From positions 62,001-126,000 of the forward strand of contig NZ_BCTT01000019.1 of assembly GCF_001590905.1 (NCBI RefSeq): a stretch of 64,000 bases of DNA, in the 5' to 3' direction. Positions 21,366 through 32,962 of the stretch are shown here, piece after piece (position 1 is the first letter of the stretch; each line of letters begins with the position of its first letter). The notes below the pieces were generated by a model. That model was given only the letters and a program-made list of their open reading frames with translations, had not been told where the DNA came from and did no database searches. The translations under genes and the position numbers were made by a program. Source of the stretch: Serratia grimesii NBRC 13537 (lineage in GTDB: Bacteria > Pseudomonadota > Gammaproteobacteria > Enterobacterales > Enterobacteriaceae).

Positions 21366-24080
21366 ATGCTGATCCCATCAAAACTGAGCCGTCCGGTACG
21401 GCTGCAAAATACCGTGATCCGCGATCGCCTGTTGGCTAAATTAGCCAGCACGGCCAACTATCGCCTGACATTGGTCAATTGCCCTGCGGGATACGGGAAA
21501 ACGACGCTGGTCGCACAATGGGCGGCCGGTAAGTCAGATTTAGGCTGGTATTCGCTGGATGAAAGCGATAATCAACCCGAACGCTTCGCCAGTTATCTGA
21601 TTGCCGCTTTGCAACACGCCAGCGGTGGCCACTGTGTGAAGAGCGAGGCGCTAAGTCAAAAGCATCAGTACGCCAGCTTGTCAGCGCTGTTCGCCCAAGT
21701 GTTTATCGAACTTTCCGATTGGCACCAGCCCTTATACCTGGTGATTGACGACTACCACCTGATCACCAATGACGTTATCCATGAAGCCATGCGCTTCTTC
21801 CTGCGTCACCAACCAGAAAACCTGACGCTGATCCTGCTTTCCCGCACTCTGCCACCTCTCGGCATCGCCAATTTGCGCGTGCGCGATCAATTATTGGAAA
21901 TGGGTACGCAACAACTGGCATTCACCCATCATGAAGCCAAGCAGTTCTTCGACTGCCGTCTGGTTGCGCCTATGGAACAGCAAGACAGTAGCCGCCTGTG
22001 CGATGAAGTCGAAGGTTGGGCCACTGCGCTACAGTTGATTGCGCTGTCCGCACGACAATCCACCTCTTCCGCACAGCAATCGGCCAAACGCCTGGCTGGG
22101 CTGAACGCCAGCCATCTGTCAGATTATCTTGTGGACGAAGTACTGGATCACGTCGATGCCGATGCGCGTGCCTTCTTGCTGCGTTGTTCGGTACTGCGCT
22201 CAATGAATGATGCGCTGATTGTGCGTCTGACCGGTGAAGACAACGGTCAGCAACGGTTAGAAGAGCTTGAACGCCAAGGGCTGTTTATCCATCGCATGGA
22301 CGATAGCGGTGAATGGTTCTGCTTCCATCCTTTGTTCGCCACCTTCCTGCGTCAACGCTGCCAATGGGAGCTGGCGTTGGAGTTACCGGGCTTACACCGC
22401 GCCGCCGCCGAGGGTTGGCTGGCGTTAGGTTACCCGGCGGAGGCCATTCATCACGCACTGGCAGCCAGTGATGTCAGTATGCTGCGCGATATCCTGCTGC
22501 AACACGCATGGTCACTGTTTCACCACAGTGAATTGGCCCTGCTGGAAGAGTGTTTGAATGCACTGCCCTATGAACGTCTGATCCAAAATCCCAAACTGGC
22601 GCTGCTACAGGCCTGGTTAGCGCAAAGCCAGCACCGCTACATCGAAGTGAACACGCTACTGGAACGCGCAGAGCAAGCAATGCGCGAACAAAAAATTGAC
22701 GTCGACCGCACCCTGCATGCTGAATTTGATGCCTTGCGTGCACAGGTCGCCATCAACGCAGGTAAGCCGGAAGAGGCCGAACGTTTGGCCACTGAAGCGC
22801 TGAAGTTTTTACCGCTTTCCAGCTATTACAGCCGTATCGTTGCGACCTCGGTGACCGGCGAAGTGCATCATTGCAAGGGCGAGTTAGCCCGTGCGCTGCC
22901 GATGATGCAACAAACGGAGCAAATGGCTCGGCGTCATCAGGCTTACCACTACGCACTGTGGGCGTTGTTGCAGCAAAGCGAGATCCTGATTGCTCAGGGT
23001 TTCCTGCAAGCTGCTTACGAAACACAGGACAAAGCGTTTGAATTGGTGCGCGAACAGCATCTGGAACAGTTACCGATGCATGAGTTCCTGTTGCGCATTC
23101 GTTCGCAGATACTGTGGTCATGGGCGCGCCTGGATGAAGCGGAGGATGCCGCTCGCGAAGGCCTAAAAATCCTGGCTAACTATCAGCCGCAGCAACAGTT
23201 GCAGTGCATCGCTATGCTGGCCAAGTGTTCACTGGCGCGTGGCGATCTGGATAACGCCAATGCGCATATGCAACGTTGCGAAGTGCTGTTGCACGGTACC
23301 CAATACCACCGTGACTGGCTCACCAACGCGGACAAACCACGCGTGATCCACTGGCAGATGACCGGCGATACCACCGCTGCGGCTCAATGGCTGCGCCAGA
23401 CGGAAAAACCCGGTATGGCGGATAACCACTTTATGCAGGGCCAGTGGCGCAACATCGCGCGGGTCCAAATCATGCTGGGTCAGTATGAAGAAGCCGAAGT
23501 GGTTCTGGATGAACTCAACGAAAATGCCCGCCGCCTGCGACTGGTCAGTGATTTGAACCGTAACCTGCTGCTTAGCAACCAGCTTTATTGGCAGATGGAT
23601 CGCAAAAGCGACGCGCAAAAGGTCCTGATGGAAGCTCTGTCATTGGCCAGTCGCACCGGCTTTATCAGCCACTTTGTCATTGAGGGAGAAGCGATGGCGC
23701 AGCAGTTACGCCAACTGATTCAGCTCAATACACTGCCGGAGTTGGAAAACCATCGCGCCCAACGTATTCTGCGTGACATCAATCAGCATCATCGGCATAA
23801 GTTCGCACACTTTGACGAGAACTTCGTCGATAAGCTGCTAACTCACCCACAGGTGCCGGAACTCATCCGCACCAGTCCGCTGACACAGCGCGAATGGCAG
23901 GTTTTGGGGCTGATTTATTCTGGCTACAGCAACGATCAGATCGCCGGGGAATTGGACGTGGCCGCCACCACCATAAAAACCCATATCCGTAATCTGTATC
24001 AGAAGCTGGGCGTGGCCCATCGCCAGGAAGCGGTACAACAGGCGCAGCAACTCCTGAAGATGATGGGCTACGGTGCCTGA
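21366..24080 (+). CDS. malT: Maltose regulon activator MalT
   Basis: ATP- and maltotriose-dependent transcription activator of the STAND/LAL class. It has 904 residues (E. coli 901). In order: an NTPase domain with Walker [10 protein letters not shown] near residue 40 and an acidic Walker B (LVIDDYH), a winged-helix and helical repeat region that senses maltotriose (about 430-800), and a LuxR-type HTH at the end ([22 protein letters not shown]). It is divergent from malPQ. Confidence 0.97.
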   Translation: MLIPSKLSRPVRLQNTVIRDRLLAKLASTANYRLTLVNCPAGYGKTTLVAQWAAGKSDLGWYSLDESDNQPERFASYLIAALQHASGGHCVKSEALSQKHQYASLSALFAQVFIELSDWHQPLYLVIDDYHLITNDVIHEAMRFFLRHQPENLTLILLSRTLPPLGIANLRVRDQLLEMGTQQLAFTHHEAKQFFDCRLVAPMEQQDSSRLCDEVEGWATALQLIALSARQSTSSAQQSAKRLAGLNASHLSDYLVDEVLDHVDADARAFLLRCSVLRSMNDALIVRLTGEDNGQQRLEELERQGLFIHRMDDSGEWFCFHPLFATFLRQRCQWELALELPGLHRAAAEGWLALGYPAEAIHHALAASDVSMLRDILLQHAWSLFHHSELALLEECLNALPYERLIQNPKLALLQAWLAQSQHRYIEVNTLLERAEQAMREQKIDVDRTLHAEFDALRAQVAINAGKPEEAERLATEALKFLPLSSYYSRIVATSVTGEVHHCKGELARALPMMQQTEQMARRHQAYHYALWALLQQSEILIAQGFLQAAYETQDKAFELVREQHLEQLPMHEFLLRIRSQILWSWARLDEAEDAAREGLKILANYQPQQQLQCIAMLAKCSLARGDLDNANAHMQRCEVLLHGTQYHRDWLTNADKPRVIHWQMTGDTTAAAQWLRQTEKPGMADNHFMQGQWRNIARVQIMLGQYEEAEVVLDELNENARRLRLVSDLNRNLLLSNQLYWQMDRKSDAQKVLMEALSLASRTGFISHFVIEGEAMAQQLRQLIQLNTLPELENHRAQRILRDINQHHRHKFAHFDENFVDKLLTHPQVPELIRTSPLTQREWQVLGLIYSGYSNDQIAGELDVAATTIKTHIRNLYQKLGVAHRQEAVQQAQQLLKMMGYGA

Positions 24081-24105
24081 CGAATACCGAAAGGAACAAT
24101 GGATA

Positions 24106-24690
24106 GTGAAAGATGTGGTTATAGATAACGCTAAAAAATCAGATGCAGCAGAAGTCGTAAGGCTTATCGCACTGGCGGATAAAGATGCTGTACTGGCCCT
24201 GTCTGGTAAAGACGATATCAACGAAGCCCTGTTTCAGTATGAAATGAACTTCGGCCGCAATGATGTGTATTTTGGCTACAAAAATGTCTTCGTCGCTCGG
24301 GACAAGGAAAAAATTCTGGGCTGCATCCTGTATTTCAAAGGAGAAGATGAGTCGCGATTCACAGCCATAACAGAACAGCGAGCTGAAATGGACAATGAAT
24401 CAGAGCACGATGAAATATATATAGATTCCCTGGCTGTCCTGCCGGAGTGCCGAGGACGTGGGATAGCAAAGTCGCTGATTAGCCGTGTCGTTGAAGAATC
24501 CAGGTTACAAGGACTCAATAAAGTCGGCCTACTGGCAGATACAAAAAAACCGCATCTCAAAGCACTGTACCGTAAGTTAGGATTCAATGTGACGGCGCAA
24601 ATTGAACTCCTCAATGACCACTACGAAAAGATGACGATTCATACCGAGGCGTCGTTCGTCAGAAACCACGTTGAAGTACGCCAGGTGTAA
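24106..24690 (+). CDS. GNAT family N-acetyltransferase, function unknown
   Basis: An acetyl-CoA-dependent acetyltransferase of unknown substrate, 194 residues from the GTG at 24106. The acetyl-CoA pyrophosphate loop ([14 protein letters not shown]) follows the strand EIYIDSLAV, and motif B ([11 protein letters not shown]) is near residue 165. The start is uncertain: an in-frame GTG at 24073 overlaps malT by 8 nt, while AAAGGA at about 24090 better fits the GTG at 24106. The base composition looks more AT-rich than malT and glpE. In E. coli this place holds the rtc genes, so the gene may be a local acquisition. Confidence 0.8.
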   Translation: MKDVVIDNAKKSDAAEVVRLIALADKDAVLALSGKDDINEALFQYEMNFGRNDVYFGYKNVFVARDKEKILGCILYFKGEDESRFTAITEQRAEMDNESEHDEIYIDSLAVLPECRGRGIAKSLISRVVEESRLQGLNKVGLLADTKKPHLKALYRKLGFNVTAQIELLNDHYEKMTIHTEASFVRNHVEVRQV

Positions 24691-24773
24691 TAAACCCTAA
24701 TCTTCATCTGGTCTTAATTACCGCGAAATTGACTACAATGGCGGCATATTCATATTACGAGGCAGTCAGCAGT

Positions 24774-25100
24774 ATGGAACAGTTTGAAGCGATCAACGTT
24801 GAGCAGGCGCACAGCCGTTGGAAAGATGATAGCGCCGCCTTGGTCGATATCCGCGATCCACAAAGTTTTGAAGCTGGGCACACGCCAGGCGCCTTTCACC
24901 TCACTAACGCGAGCCTGCAGACATTTATGCAGCAAAACGATTTTGATCGGCCGGTGATGGTGATGTGCTACCACGGCAACAGCAGCCGCAGTGCAGCACA
25001 ATACCTGCTGCATCAAGGGTTTGATGCGGTGTACAGCATCGACGGTGGCTTTGAAGCCTGGGCTCGCCAGTATCCGCAGGACGTTGAAACCTCCGCATAA
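24774..25100 (+). CDS. glpE: Thiosulfate sulfurtransferase GlpE
   Basis: Single-domain rhodanese that moves sulfane sulfur from thiosulfate to cyanide or thioredoxin in vitro. It has 108 residues from the ATG at 24774, the same as E. coli GlpE; an in-frame start at 24729 would add 15 unrelated residues. The active-site loop is CYHGNSS with Cys65. The early motif [14 protein letters not shown] is typical. It leads the glpE-glpG-glpR group, but a terminator-like hairpin follows it. Confidence 0.95.
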   Translation: MEQFEAINVEQAHSRWKDDSAALVDIRDPQSFEAGHTPGAFHLTNASLQTFMQQNDFDRPVMVMCYHGNSSRSAAQYLLHQGFDAVYSIDGGFEAWARQYPQDVETSA

Positions 25101-25104
25101 TTCT

Positions 25105-25130
25105 CCCCGCCACCATCGGCGGGGTTCTTT
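25105..25130 (+). terminator. Terminator candidate after glpE
   Basis: CCCCGCC (25105-25111) pairs with GGCGGGG (25118-25124) and is followed by TTCTTTC. This may reduce read-through into glpG. Confidence 0.7.
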
Positions 25131-25264
25131 CTCGCGTCGTTAGTGCGTGTTTTTGCTGGTTTTTCGCAGATCCGTTGCCTGCGCTCAGGATTTCGACGGT
25201 ATAATCAGCCGTCAACGCCGCCAGGGTAACCGACGGCTAAATCATCTCATTAAACGGAATACCT

Positions 25265-26101
25265 ATGGTTCGAGTCATCGCCGTATCCAATCCCCGCCTG
25301 GCGCAGGCCTTTGTCGATTACATGGCGACACAAAACATTGAGCTTAGGGTGCACAATACGGGCGAAGCTGCGGAAATCTGGCTGGCTGACGACAGCCATC
25401 TGGAGCAAGTACAGCACGAACTCCAGCAGTTCCTGGTCGATCCGCTCAATAGTCGCTATCGCGCCGCCAGTTGGCAGGCTGGGAATACCAACACCGAACT
25501 GCACTATCAGGGCTATTCCTATCTGCAAACTCTGTACAGCAAGGCCGGACCACTGACGTTGAGTGTGATGGTGTTGTGCATTGCGGTGTATATCCTGATG
25601 CAAGTCCTGGGCGACGACACCGTGATGTACTGGCTTTCCTGGCCACAAGACAGCAGCCAATACCTGCAACTGTGGCGCTGGGTCAGCCACGCCTTCCTGC
25701 ATTTCTCACTGCTGCATATTACCTTTAACCTGATGTGGTGGTGGTATCTCGGTGGCCCGATGGAAAAACGCCTCGGTGCCGGCAAACTGTTCGTACTCGC
25801 CGTCGTTTCGGCCTTCTTCAGCGGTTGGGCACAATCTCTGTTCAGTGGAGCCCTGTTCGGCGGTCTGTCCGGCGTAGTCTACGCATTGATGGGGTATTGT
25901 TGGCTCAGCGGCGAGCGGGCACCTGAACGTGGCCTGATGCTACCGCGCGGTCTGATGGTGTTTTCCGTTCTGTGGCTGGTTGCCGGGTATTTCGATATTT
26001 TAGGAATGTCGATCGCTAACGCGGCACACGTGGCCGGTTTAGTGTTAGGGTTATTGATGGCATTTTGGGACACGCGTCATCGGGCGCACAACGAACAATA
26101 A
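25265..26101 (+). CDS. glpG: Rhomboid intramembrane protease GlpG
   Basis: Serine protease that cuts transmembrane segments inside the membrane. It has 278 residues (E. coli 276). A small cytosolic domain (about 1-65) is followed by six membrane helices. The catalytic dyad is Ser202 in [12 protein letters not shown] and His255 in [10 protein letters not shown]. The HxxxN site (HITFN) and WR motif in helix 2 and loop 1 are also present. Confidence 0.97.
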   Translation: MVRVIAVSNPRLAQAFVDYMATQNIELRVHNTGEAAEIWLADDSHLEQVQHELQQFLVDPLNSRYRAASWQAGNTNTELHYQGYSYLQTLYSKAGPLTLSVMVLCIAVYILMQVLGDDTVMYWLSWPQDSSQYLQLWRWVSHAFLHFSLLHITFNLMWWWYLGGPMEKRLGAGKLFVLAVVSAFFSGWAQSLFSGALFGGLSGVVYALMGYCWLSGERAPERGLMLPRGLMVFSVLWLVAGYFDILGMSIANAAHVAGLVLGLLMAFWDTRHRAHNEQ

Positions 26102-26125
26102 CAGCCAGGTACAAGCCAGGCGTTT

Positions 26126-26252
26126 TATAACCGTCATACTTCACGCTGCATCTTTGTTGGTTGCGTCCATTCACCCCAGTCACATAGTTCGCTATGCTCC
26201 TGGGGATTCACGGACTTACCGCCGCGATACGGCTCGAATTATTTAGGGTATA
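26126..26252. repeat. Repeat family B, copy 1 (MITE-like palindromic element)
   Basis: An element bounded by TATAACCGTCATACTTCA and TTTAGGGTATA, which are imperfect inverted ends. It has an inner hairpin (CCCCAG 26174-26179 with CTGGGG 26200-26205, topped by CATAG/CTATG). The ends resemble those at 40160-40322, 48328-48358 and 56727-56841. It carries no coding sequence. Confidence 0.7.
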
Positions 26253-26262
26253 GGGGATTATC

Positions 26263-27021
26263 GTGAAGCAAACACAGCGTCATGACGCAATTATCGAGCT
26301 GGTACGTCTGCAAGGTTATGTCAGCACGGAAGAACTGGTCGAACATTTTGACGTCAGCCCGCAAACGATTCGCCGTGATTTGAATGACCTGGCCGATCAA
26401 AACAAAATCCAACGCCACCATGGTGGTGCAGCGTTGCCTTCCAGTTCAGTCAACGCCGCCTATAACGATCGCAAGGTGATGTGGTCGGAACAAAAAGCGC
26501 GTATCGCCCAGCGTGTCGCCAGCCAGATCCCTGACGGCGCTACGCTGTTTATCGACATTGGCACTACGCCAGAAGCGGTCGCCCACGCGCTGATGAACCA
26601 CAAAAACTTGCGCGTAGTAACCAATAATCTGAACGTCGCTACCCTGCTGACCGCCAAGGAGGATTTTCGTCTGATCTTGGCTGGCGGTGAAGTACGCACC
26701 CGTGATGGTGGCATCATGGGCGAGGCCACGCTGGATTTTATCTCTCAGTTCCGTCTCGATTACGGCATTCTGGGCATCAGCGGCATCGATATGGATGGCT
26801 CACTGCTTGAATTCGACTATCACGAAGTGCGCACCAAACGCGCAATTATCGAAAACTCACGCTGCGTCATGCTGGTTACCGACCACTCCAAATTCGGCCG
26901 CAATGCCATGGTTAACCTCGGCAATATGAACCTGATCGACTACCTGTTTACCGATCAACTGCCGCCGCCAAGCGTAATGAAAATCATCGAACAGTACGAT
27001 GTCCAGCTGGAGTTGTGCTGA
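26263..27021 (+). CDS. glpR: Glycerol-3-phosphate regulon repressor
   Basis: DeoR-family repressor released by glycerol-3-phosphate. It has 252 residues (E. coli 252). The N-terminal HTH (LVRLQGYVSTEELVEHFDVSPQTIRRDLN) is followed by the DeoR sugar-phosphate sensor domain (LFIDIGTTPEAVAHAL, LAGGEVRTRDGGIMG). A glp operator is present before glpD just downstream. Confidence 0.97.
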   Translation: MKQTQRHDAIIELVRLQGYVSTEELVEHFDVSPQTIRRDLNDLADQNKIQRHHGGAALPSSSVNAAYNDRKVMWSEQKARIAQRVASQIPDGATLFIDIGTTPEAVAHALMNHKNLRVVTNNLNVATLLTAKEDFRLILAGGEVRTRDGGIMGEATLDFISQFRLDYGILGISGIDMDGSLLEFDYHEVRTKRAIIENSRCVMLVTDHSKFGRNAMVNLGNMNLIDYLFTDQLPPPSVMKIIEQYDVQLELC

Positions 27022-27150
27022 GTCTTTTACCGTTCATTTAACCCTACGCTATCCCCGCCAGACCTGCCGTTTTAGACTGGGTTCAGCCTGCTGAACCCTG
27101 CAATGCCTGACTGCCATACCCCTTCACTTTGTATAACTACTATCATCAAA

Positions 27151-27166
27151 CTGTTACCTCTATCAC
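27151..27166. promoter_or_regulatory. Candidate CRP site before glpD
   Basis: TGTTACCTCTATCACG fits the CRP pattern TGTGA-N6-TCACA with two mismatches. glpD is CRP-dependent in E. coli. Confidence 0.4.
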
Positions 27167-27224
27167 GCCTAAATGTTTTTGTTTGGTTAAGTCTTGGCTT
27201 GTTTGTTGGTTTTTGATTACAATC

Positions 27225-27262
27225 ATGAGCGAAAACGAACATGAAAGAGCTATTTCGAACAT
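27225..27262. promoter_or_regulatory. Tandem GlpR operators of glpD
   Basis: ATGAGCG-aaaa-CGAACAT at 27225-27242 matches the two half-sites of the GlpR operator (ATGTTCG-N4-CGAACAT) almost fully. A second site ends in TTTCGAACAT (to 27262), with a weaker left half. They end 16 nt before the glpD start and overlap the region expected for the promoter or leader. Confidence 0.75.
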
Positions 27263-27277
27263 CTGGAGGAAGTTGAC

Positions 27278-28786
27278 GTGGAAACCAAAGACTTGATCGT
27301 TATCGGTGGCGGCATCAACGGTGCCGGCATCGCGGCGGATGCTGCCGGGCGCGGGCTGTCCGTTCTGCTACTGGAAGCGCAAGACTTGGCCTGTGCTACG
27401 TCTTCCGCCAGTTCCAAACTGATCCACGGTGGCCTGCGCTACCTGGAACATTACGAATTCCGTCTGGTAAGCGAAGCGCTGGCCGAACGTGAAGTACTGT
27501 TGAAACTGGCACCGCATATTGCCTTCCCAATGCGCTTCCGCCTGCCGCACCAGCCTCATCTGCGTCCAGCCTGGATGATCCGAATCGGCCTGTTCCTGTA
27601 CGATCACCTGGGCAAACGCACCAGCCTGCCAGGCAGCAAGGGTTTGCGCTTTGGACCAGAATCGGTGCTGAAGCCAGAATTGAAGCGCGGTTTCGAATAT
27701 TCCGACTGCTGGGTCGACGATGCTCGCCTGGTGGTATTAAACGCCCAGGAAGTCGAAAAACGTGGCGGTGAAGTCCGTACCCGTACCAAAGTGACCCGCG
27801 CATGGCGTGAAAACGGCCTGTGGATGGTGGAAGCGGTTGATGTCGACAGCGGCAAAACCTTTACCTGGCGTGCCAAAGGCCTGGTGAATGCCACTGGCCC
27901 ATGGGTGAAACACTTCTTCGATGATGGCCTGAAGCTGAAATCCCCTTACGGTATCCGTCTGATCAAAGGCAGCCACATTGTGGTACCGCGTGTGCATGAC
28001 CAACCGCAGTCCTATATTCTGCAAAATGAAGACCACCGTATCGTCTTTGTGATCCCATGGAACGATGAGTTCTCCATCATCGGTACCACCGACGTGGAGT
28101 ATCACGGCGATCCGAAAGACGTGAAGATCGACGATAACGAAATCAACTACCTGCTGAAAGTGTACAACGACCACTTTAAGAAGCAGTTGGGCCGTGACGA
28201 TATTGTTTGGACTTACTCCGGTGTCCGTCCGCTGTGCGATGATGAATCAGACTCACCACAGGCAGTTACCCGTGATTACACCCTGGACGTGCATGACGAA
28301 CAAGGTAAAGCACCATTGCTGTCCGTGTTCGGTGGCAAGCTGACCACCTATCGCAAGCTGGCAGAGCATGCGATGGAAAAACTGGCACACTACTACCCTG
28401 GCTGCGGTCCGGCATGGACCAAAAACGGTTCACTGCCAGGCGGCGATATCGGTGGCGATCGCGACAGTTATGCTGCGAAACTGCGCCGTGAACACAGCTG
28501 GTTGCCTGAATCATTGGCACGCCGCTATGCACGCACCTACGGTAGCCACAGCGAACTGATTCTGGCCGATGCCAAGAGCCTCAACGATCTGGGTGAAGAG
28601 TTCGGCCACGGCTTGTACGAAGCTGAACTGCGCTACCTGATCGACAAAGAGTGGGTAGTGGAATTGGAAGATGCTATCTGGCGTCGTACCAAATTGGGTA
28701 TGTGGCTGGATGAAGCACAGCAAGCACGGGTCAAAACCTGGCTGGCAGAACACGCGAAAGCGAAAACGCTGTCTCTGGCGTCCTGA
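27278..28786 (+). CDS. glpD: Aerobic glycerol-3-phosphate dehydrogenase
   Basis: Membrane-associated flavoenzyme that oxidises glycerol-3-phosphate to DHAP and feeds ubiquinone. It has 502 residues (E. coli 501). The FAD-binding loop VIGGGINGAGIAADAAGRG is at the N-terminus. The motif SSKLIHGGLRYLEHYEF is a family signature, and the DAO fold continues to about residue 400, followed by the C-terminal helical domain. The start lacks an alternative ATG nearby, and GGAGG stands before it. Confidence 0.98.
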   Translation: METKDLIVIGGGINGAGIAADAAGRGLSVLLLEAQDLACATSSASSKLIHGGLRYLEHYEFRLVSEALAEREVLLKLAPHIAFPMRFRLPHQPHLRPAWMIRIGLFLYDHLGKRTSLPGSKGLRFGPESVLKPELKRGFEYSDCWVDDARLVVLNAQEVEKRGGEVRTRTKVTRAWRENGLWMVEAVDVDSGKTFTWRAKGLVNATGPWVKHFFDDGLKLKSPYGIRLIKGSHIVVPRVHDQPQSYILQNEDHRIVFVIPWNDEFSIIGTTDVEYHGDPKDVKIDDNEINYLLKVYNDHFKKQLGRDDIVWTYSGVRPLCDDESDSPQAVTRDYTLDVHDEQGKAPLLSVFGGKLTTYRKLAEHAMEKLAHYYPGCGPAWTKNGSLPGGDIGGDRDSYAAKLRREHSWLPESLARRYARTYGSHSELILADAKSLNDLGEEFGHGLYEAELRYLIDKEWVVELEDAIWRRTKLGMWLDEAQQARVKTWLAEHAKAKTLSLAS

Positions 28787-28796
28787 GATAACGCGT

Positions 28797-28826
28797 AAAA
28801 AGGGCCGGTTATCCGGCCCTTTTTTT
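28797..28826. terminator. Bidirectional terminator between glpD and glgP
   Basis: A 12-bp stem (28797-28808 with 28813-28824, core AGGGCCGG/CCGGCCCT) with a TTAT loop, flanked by A and T runs. Confidence 0.93.
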
Positions 28827-28827
28827 A

Positions 28828-31275
28828 TTACAGTTTAATCGGCTTGATGTGCCAGATTTCATCTGCGTATTCCTGGATGGTACGATCAGACGAGAAGTAC
28901 CCCATATTGGCAATATTCAATATCGCTCGCCGTGTCCAGTCATCCTGATTACGGTACACCTCATCCACTTTGTCCTGCGTATCCACATAGCTGCGGTAAT
29001 CGGCCAACAGCTGGTAGTGATCCCCCAGATTAACCAGTGAATCAAACAGATTGCTGTAACGCTTTGGCTCCTCAGGGCTGAACGTACCAGTCGCGACCTG
29101 GGTCAGCGCCAGATGCAGCTCGGGATCCTGCTCATAGTACTGATGCGGGTTATACCCATTGCGCCGCAGTTCCTCTACCTGTTCTGCGGTATTACCGAAG
29201 ATAAAGATATTCTCTTCACCCACGTGCTCCAGCATCTCTACGTTGGCACCATCCAACGTGCCGATAGTCAGCGCACCGTTGAGAGCAAACTTCATGTTAC
29301 TGGTACCCGACGCCTCGGTGCCCGCCAATGAGATCTGCTCAGACAGATCCGCCGCCGGGATGATCATCTGCGCCAAACTGACGCCGTAGTTCGGGATAAA
29401 CACCACTTTCAATTGAGTATGCACTCGCGGATCATTGTTGATCACTTTAGCCGCGTCGTTGATCAGGCGGATGATCTGCTTGGCTGCGTAATAGGCTGAA
29501 GCTGCCTTACCGGCAAAGATCACAACCCTCGACACCCGTTCAGTTTCCGGATCTTGCAATAGACGGTTATACAGTGTGATCACGTGCAGTACGTTAAGCA
29601 GTTGCCGTTTGTATTCGTGAATACGTTTAATCTGTACATCGAATAACGCATCCGGATTGACCACCACATTCAGCGTTTTCGCAATGTAAGCAGCCAGCCG
29701 CTCCTTGTTCTGTCGCTTGGCAGCCTGCACCGCTTGTAGGAAGCTCGGGTAATCAACATTCGCCTTGATCTCGCTCAGCTGGCTGAGATCGGTGCGCCAG
29801 GTCTGGCCAATGCTGTCATCGAGTACCGAGGAAAGCGGCAGGTTAGCCAGACCCAACCAACGGCGTGGCGTAACACCGTTGGTTTTATTGCAGAAACGAT
29901 CTGGAAAGATATGCGCGAAATCGGCAAACAGCGATTGCACCATAAGCTCGGAGTGCAGCGCTGAAACACCGTTAACCTTGTGACTCGCGACTACCGCCAA
30001 CCAGGCCATACGCACCCGGCGACCGTTGGTTTCATCAATGATCGACACGCGTGCCAGCAACTCGTTGTCGCCCGGCGCTACCTCTTGCACATGCTTGAGG
30101 AAGTGATCGTTGATCTCGAAAATCAGCTGCAAGTGGCGCGGTAAGATCCTACCGATCATATCCAACGGCCAGGTTTCCAATGCTTCGCTCATCAGGGTGT
30201 GGTTGGTATAGGAGAACACCTGCTCCACCACCGCCCAAGCGTCAAGCCAGCTAAATTTATGTTCATCGATCAACCGGTGCATCAGCTCCGGAATCGACAA
30301 TACCGGGTGAGTGTCATTCAGGTGAATGGCAATCTTGTCCGCCAGATTGTCGAAGGTCTTATGCATCATCCAGTGACGGTTGAGGATATCCTGCACCGTG
30401 GCCGACACCAGGAAATATTCCTGCCGTAGGCGGAGTTCACGCCCCGAATACGTGGAGTCATCTGGGTACAGCACGCGTGATACGTTTTCCGAATGGTTTT
30501 TATCCTCAACCGCCGCAAAATAATCACCCTGATTGAATTTACCCAAATTGATTTCGTTACTGGCTTGGGCGCCCCACAACCGTAGCGTGTTGGTCGCATC
30601 GGTATCAAAACCCGGGATCACTTGATCATAAGCGGTAGCGACCACCTCTTCGGTTTCCACCCACCGCGCCTTGGCACCCTCTTGTTGGATCCGACCGCCA
30701 AAACGCACCTTATAGCGGGTATTATGGCGTGGGAATTCCCACGGATCACCGTATTCCAACCAATAGTCTGGCGACTCCATTTGCTGACCATTGACGATAT
30801 TTTGTTTGAACATGCCGTATTCATAGCGAATGCCGTAGCCACGCCCCGGCAGCGCTAACGTTGCCAACGAATCAAGGAAACAGGCAGCCAGACGCCCTAA
30901 GCCACCGTTACCCAGACCTGGATCGTTCTCTTCCTCCAACAGGTCACTGAGGCTCAGCCCCATCTCATTTAGCGCATCGTCGATATCCTGATAAATTCCC
31001 ATCGACAGCAAGGCATTGGACAGCGTCCGGCCAATCAGGAACTCCATCGACAGGTAATACACCTGACGCACATCCTGTGAAAGTTGTGCACGATTAGAGC
31101 GCAGCCAGCGTTCCACCATGCGGTCGCGCACCGCAAACAGCACGGCGTTCAGCCAATCATGCTGATTAGCGATAGCGGGGTCCTTGCCAACAATAAACAT
31201 TAACTTATAGGCAATAGAGTGTTTCAGCGCTTCAACACTGACCGTGGGTGAGGTGTAACTAATCGGTGAAGTCAT
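28828..31275 (-). CDS. glgP: Glycogen phosphorylase
   Basis: Releases glucose-1-phosphate from glycogen ends. It has 815 residues, equal to E. coli GlgP, GT35 family. The pyridoxal phosphate lysine is in [20 protein letters not shown]. It has the longer N-terminus expected for GlgP (residues 1-50) compared with MalP at 18.4 kb. It is the last gene of glgBXCAP, separated from glgA by 126 nt that contain a palindromic repeat. Confidence 0.97.
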   Translation of the reverse strand: MTSPISYTSPTVSVEALKHSIAYKLMFIVGKDPAIANQHDWLNAVLFAVRDRMVERWLRSNRAQLSQDVRQVYYLSMEFLIGRTLSNALLSMGIYQDIDDALNEMGLSLSDLLEEENDPGLGNGGLGRLAACFLDSLATLALPGRGYGIRYEYGMFKQNIVNGQQMESPDYWLEYGDPWEFPRHNTRYKVRFGGRIQQEGAKARWVETEEVVATAYDQVIPGFDTDATNTLRLWGAQASNEINLGKFNQGDYFAAVEDKNHSENVSRVLYPDDSTYSGRELRLRQEYFLVSATVQDILNRHWMMHKTFDNLADKIAIHLNDTHPVLSIPELMHRLIDEHKFSWLDAWAVVEQVFSYTNHTLMSEALETWPLDMIGRILPRHLQLIFEINDHFLKHVQEVAPGDNELLARVSIIDETNGRRVRMAWLAVVASHKVNGVSALHSELMVQSLFADFAHIFPDRFCNKTNGVTPRRWLGLANLPLSSVLDDSIGQTWRTDLSQLSEIKANVDYPSFLQAVQAAKRQNKERLAAYIAKTLNVVVNPDALFDVQIKRIHEYKRQLLNVLHVITLYNRLLQDPETERVSRVVIFAGKAASAYYAAKQIIRLINDAAKVINNDPRVHTQLKVVFIPNYGVSLAQMIIPAADLSEQISLAGTEASGTSNMKFALNGALTIGTLDGANVEMLEHVGEENIFIFGNTAEQVEELRRNGYNPHQYYEQDPELHLALTQVATGTFSPEEPKRYSNLFDSLVNLGDHYQLLADYRSYVDTQDKVDEVYRNQDDWTRRAILNIANMGYFSSDRTIQEYADEIWHIKPIKL

Positions 31276-31295
31276 AGCTTTTCGATCCCCTGAAG

Positions 31296-31360
31296 GGGGC
31301 GCATATATTCGCCCCGGAATACATGCGTCCCACTAAACATGGGCGCAGCATGCTACGCCC
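31296..31360. repeat. Repeat family A, copy in the glgA-glgP gap
   Basis: Two palindromes: GGGGCG/CGCCCC (31296-31301 with 31310-31315) and GGGCG/CGCCC around CAGCATGCTA (31341-31360), with CCCTAC after the second. The same pattern is seen at 40212, 41723 and 61242. It lies within the glg operon and could form hairpins in the mRNA. Confidence 0.65.
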
Positions 31361-31401
31361 CTACAACCTGCAATCGTGGGTGTCTCTGTATGTCATAACG
31401 C

Positions 31402-32835
31402 TTACAACAAGCGTTGATAAAGCGAGAGGTATTCCTTTGCCGCAACCTGCCAGCCAAAATCCACGCTCATTGCGTGGCGCTGGACGTGACGCCAATGCTT
31501 AGGCCTACTCCACAGCACCATGGCGCGCCGAATGGCGTTGCCCAGTGCGGCGGCATCACAATCATCAAAGACAAATCCGCTGGCGCTGCCGTCGGCCAGA
31601 TTCTCCAGCGCGCAATCTACCACCGTGTCCGCCAGCCCACCGGTGCGACGCACCAGTGGAAGCGTGCCGTATTTCAGGCCATAAAGTTGGGTTAGCCCGC
31701 AGGGTTCGAACCGACTTGGTACCATGATCACATCCGCCCCGCCGATAATGCGATGTGAAAAGGCCTCATGGTAACCAATCTGTACACCAACCTGTTCCGG
31801 GTAGTCAGCAGCAGCAGCCAGAAACGCCTGCTGCAACACCGCATCACCGGCCCCTAACAGGGCCAATTGGCCACCTTGCTCCAACAACGCGGGCAGCGCT
31901 TCCAATACCAGATCCAGCCCTTTTTGGCTGGTGAGGCGGCTCACAACCGCAAACACTGGCAGCGACTCATCGACCTTCAGCCCCATGGCTTTCTGCAGAT
32001 GAAGTTTATTCTTGGCTTTGTTTTTCAAATTGTCGGCGTCATAGCGCGCGGTCAGGCGCGGATCGTGGGAAGGGTCCCAAATCTTGTCATCCACACCATT
32101 GAGAATGCCGCTCAGCCGCCCCTGCCGGTGGCGTTCTTGTAACAACCCTTCCATACCGTAGCCGAACTCCGGTCGGGTAATTTCACGCGCGTACGTCGGG
32201 CTAACGGCAGTGATGTGATCGGCGTAATACAAGCCTGCTTTCAAGAATGACATCTGGCCGTAAAACTCCAGACCGTAAACATTGTAGAACGAAGGTGGCA
32301 ACCACACTTCCGGTACGTGGTGGGCGGAAAACAGCCCCTGATAGGCCAGATTATGCACGGTAAAAATAGAACGCGCAGGGTGGCCGTTGGCCGCCAGATA
32401 GGCACAAGCCAACCCGGCATGCCAATCATGAGCATGCACCACTTGCGGTCGCCAGTAGCGATCCAGCCCTTTGGCCAGTTCACAAGCTATCCAGCCCAAC
32501 AGGGCAAAGCGCCGATGGTTATCGGAATAGGCATTCATGGATTGGTCGTGATACGGGCTGCCTGGCCGCTCGTACAACCAAGGAGCGTCGATCAGATAGA
32601 TACCCACGCCGTGGTAGGTACCGTAACGCAGGCCAACCCGGCCGGCGAAAGAATCGATTTCCGCCACCAGCACCGAATCCGGTATGCCGTTGCGCACGTC
32701 AGGAAAAGCGGGCAATAACACCCGAACATCGCCACCTTCGGCGATCTGAGCTGTCGGTAATGCGCCAACCACGTCTGCGAGCCCCCCGGTTTTCAACAGA
32801 GGGAACATTTCAGAACATACGTGTAAAACCTGCAT
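31402..32835 (-). CDS. glgA: Glycogen synthase (ADP-glucose)
   Basis: Adds glucose from ADP-glucose to growing alpha-1,4-glucan. It has 477 residues from the ATG at 32835, the E. coli length; an upstream in-frame start at 32841 is too close to AGGAG. GT5 family: the N-terminal [13 protein letters not shown] loop binds ADP-glucose, and the C-terminal half has the conserved [17 protein letters not shown] and [10 protein letters not shown]. It follows glgC by 127 nt. Confidence 0.97.
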   Translation of the reverse strand: MQVLHVCSEMFPLLKTGGLADVVGALPTAQIAEGGDVRVLLPAFPDVRNGIPDSVLVAEIDSFAGRVGLRYGTYHGVGIYLIDAPWLYERPGSPYHDQSMNAYSDNHRRFALLGWIACELAKGLDRYWRPQVVHAHDWHAGLACAYLAANGHPARSIFTVHNLAYQGLFSAHHVPEVWLPPSFYNVYGLEFYGQMSFLKAGLYYADHITAVSPTYAREITRPEFGYGMEGLLQERHRQGRLSGILNGVDDKIWDPSHDPRLTARYDADNLKNKAKNKLHLQKAMGLKVDESLPVFAVVSRLTSQKGLDLVLEALPALLEQGGQLALLGAGDAVLQQAFLAAAADYPEQVGVQIGYHEAFSHRIIGGADVIMVPSRFEPCGLTQLYGLKYGTLPLVRRTGGLADTVVDCALENLADGSASGFVFDDCDAAALGNAIRRAMVLWSRPKHWRHVQRHAMSVDFGWQVAAKEYLSLYQRLL

Positions 32836-32962
32836 TATCACTCCTGAGAATCGGCTAAATTACTCTGGAAAAGCAGGCTTGCCGCTGTTGTTAATCCCGC
32901 GTTGTGCAAGCCATCAGTCCGTTTATATGGCGGCAGGCTATCGTTCTGCCGACTACCTTAAC

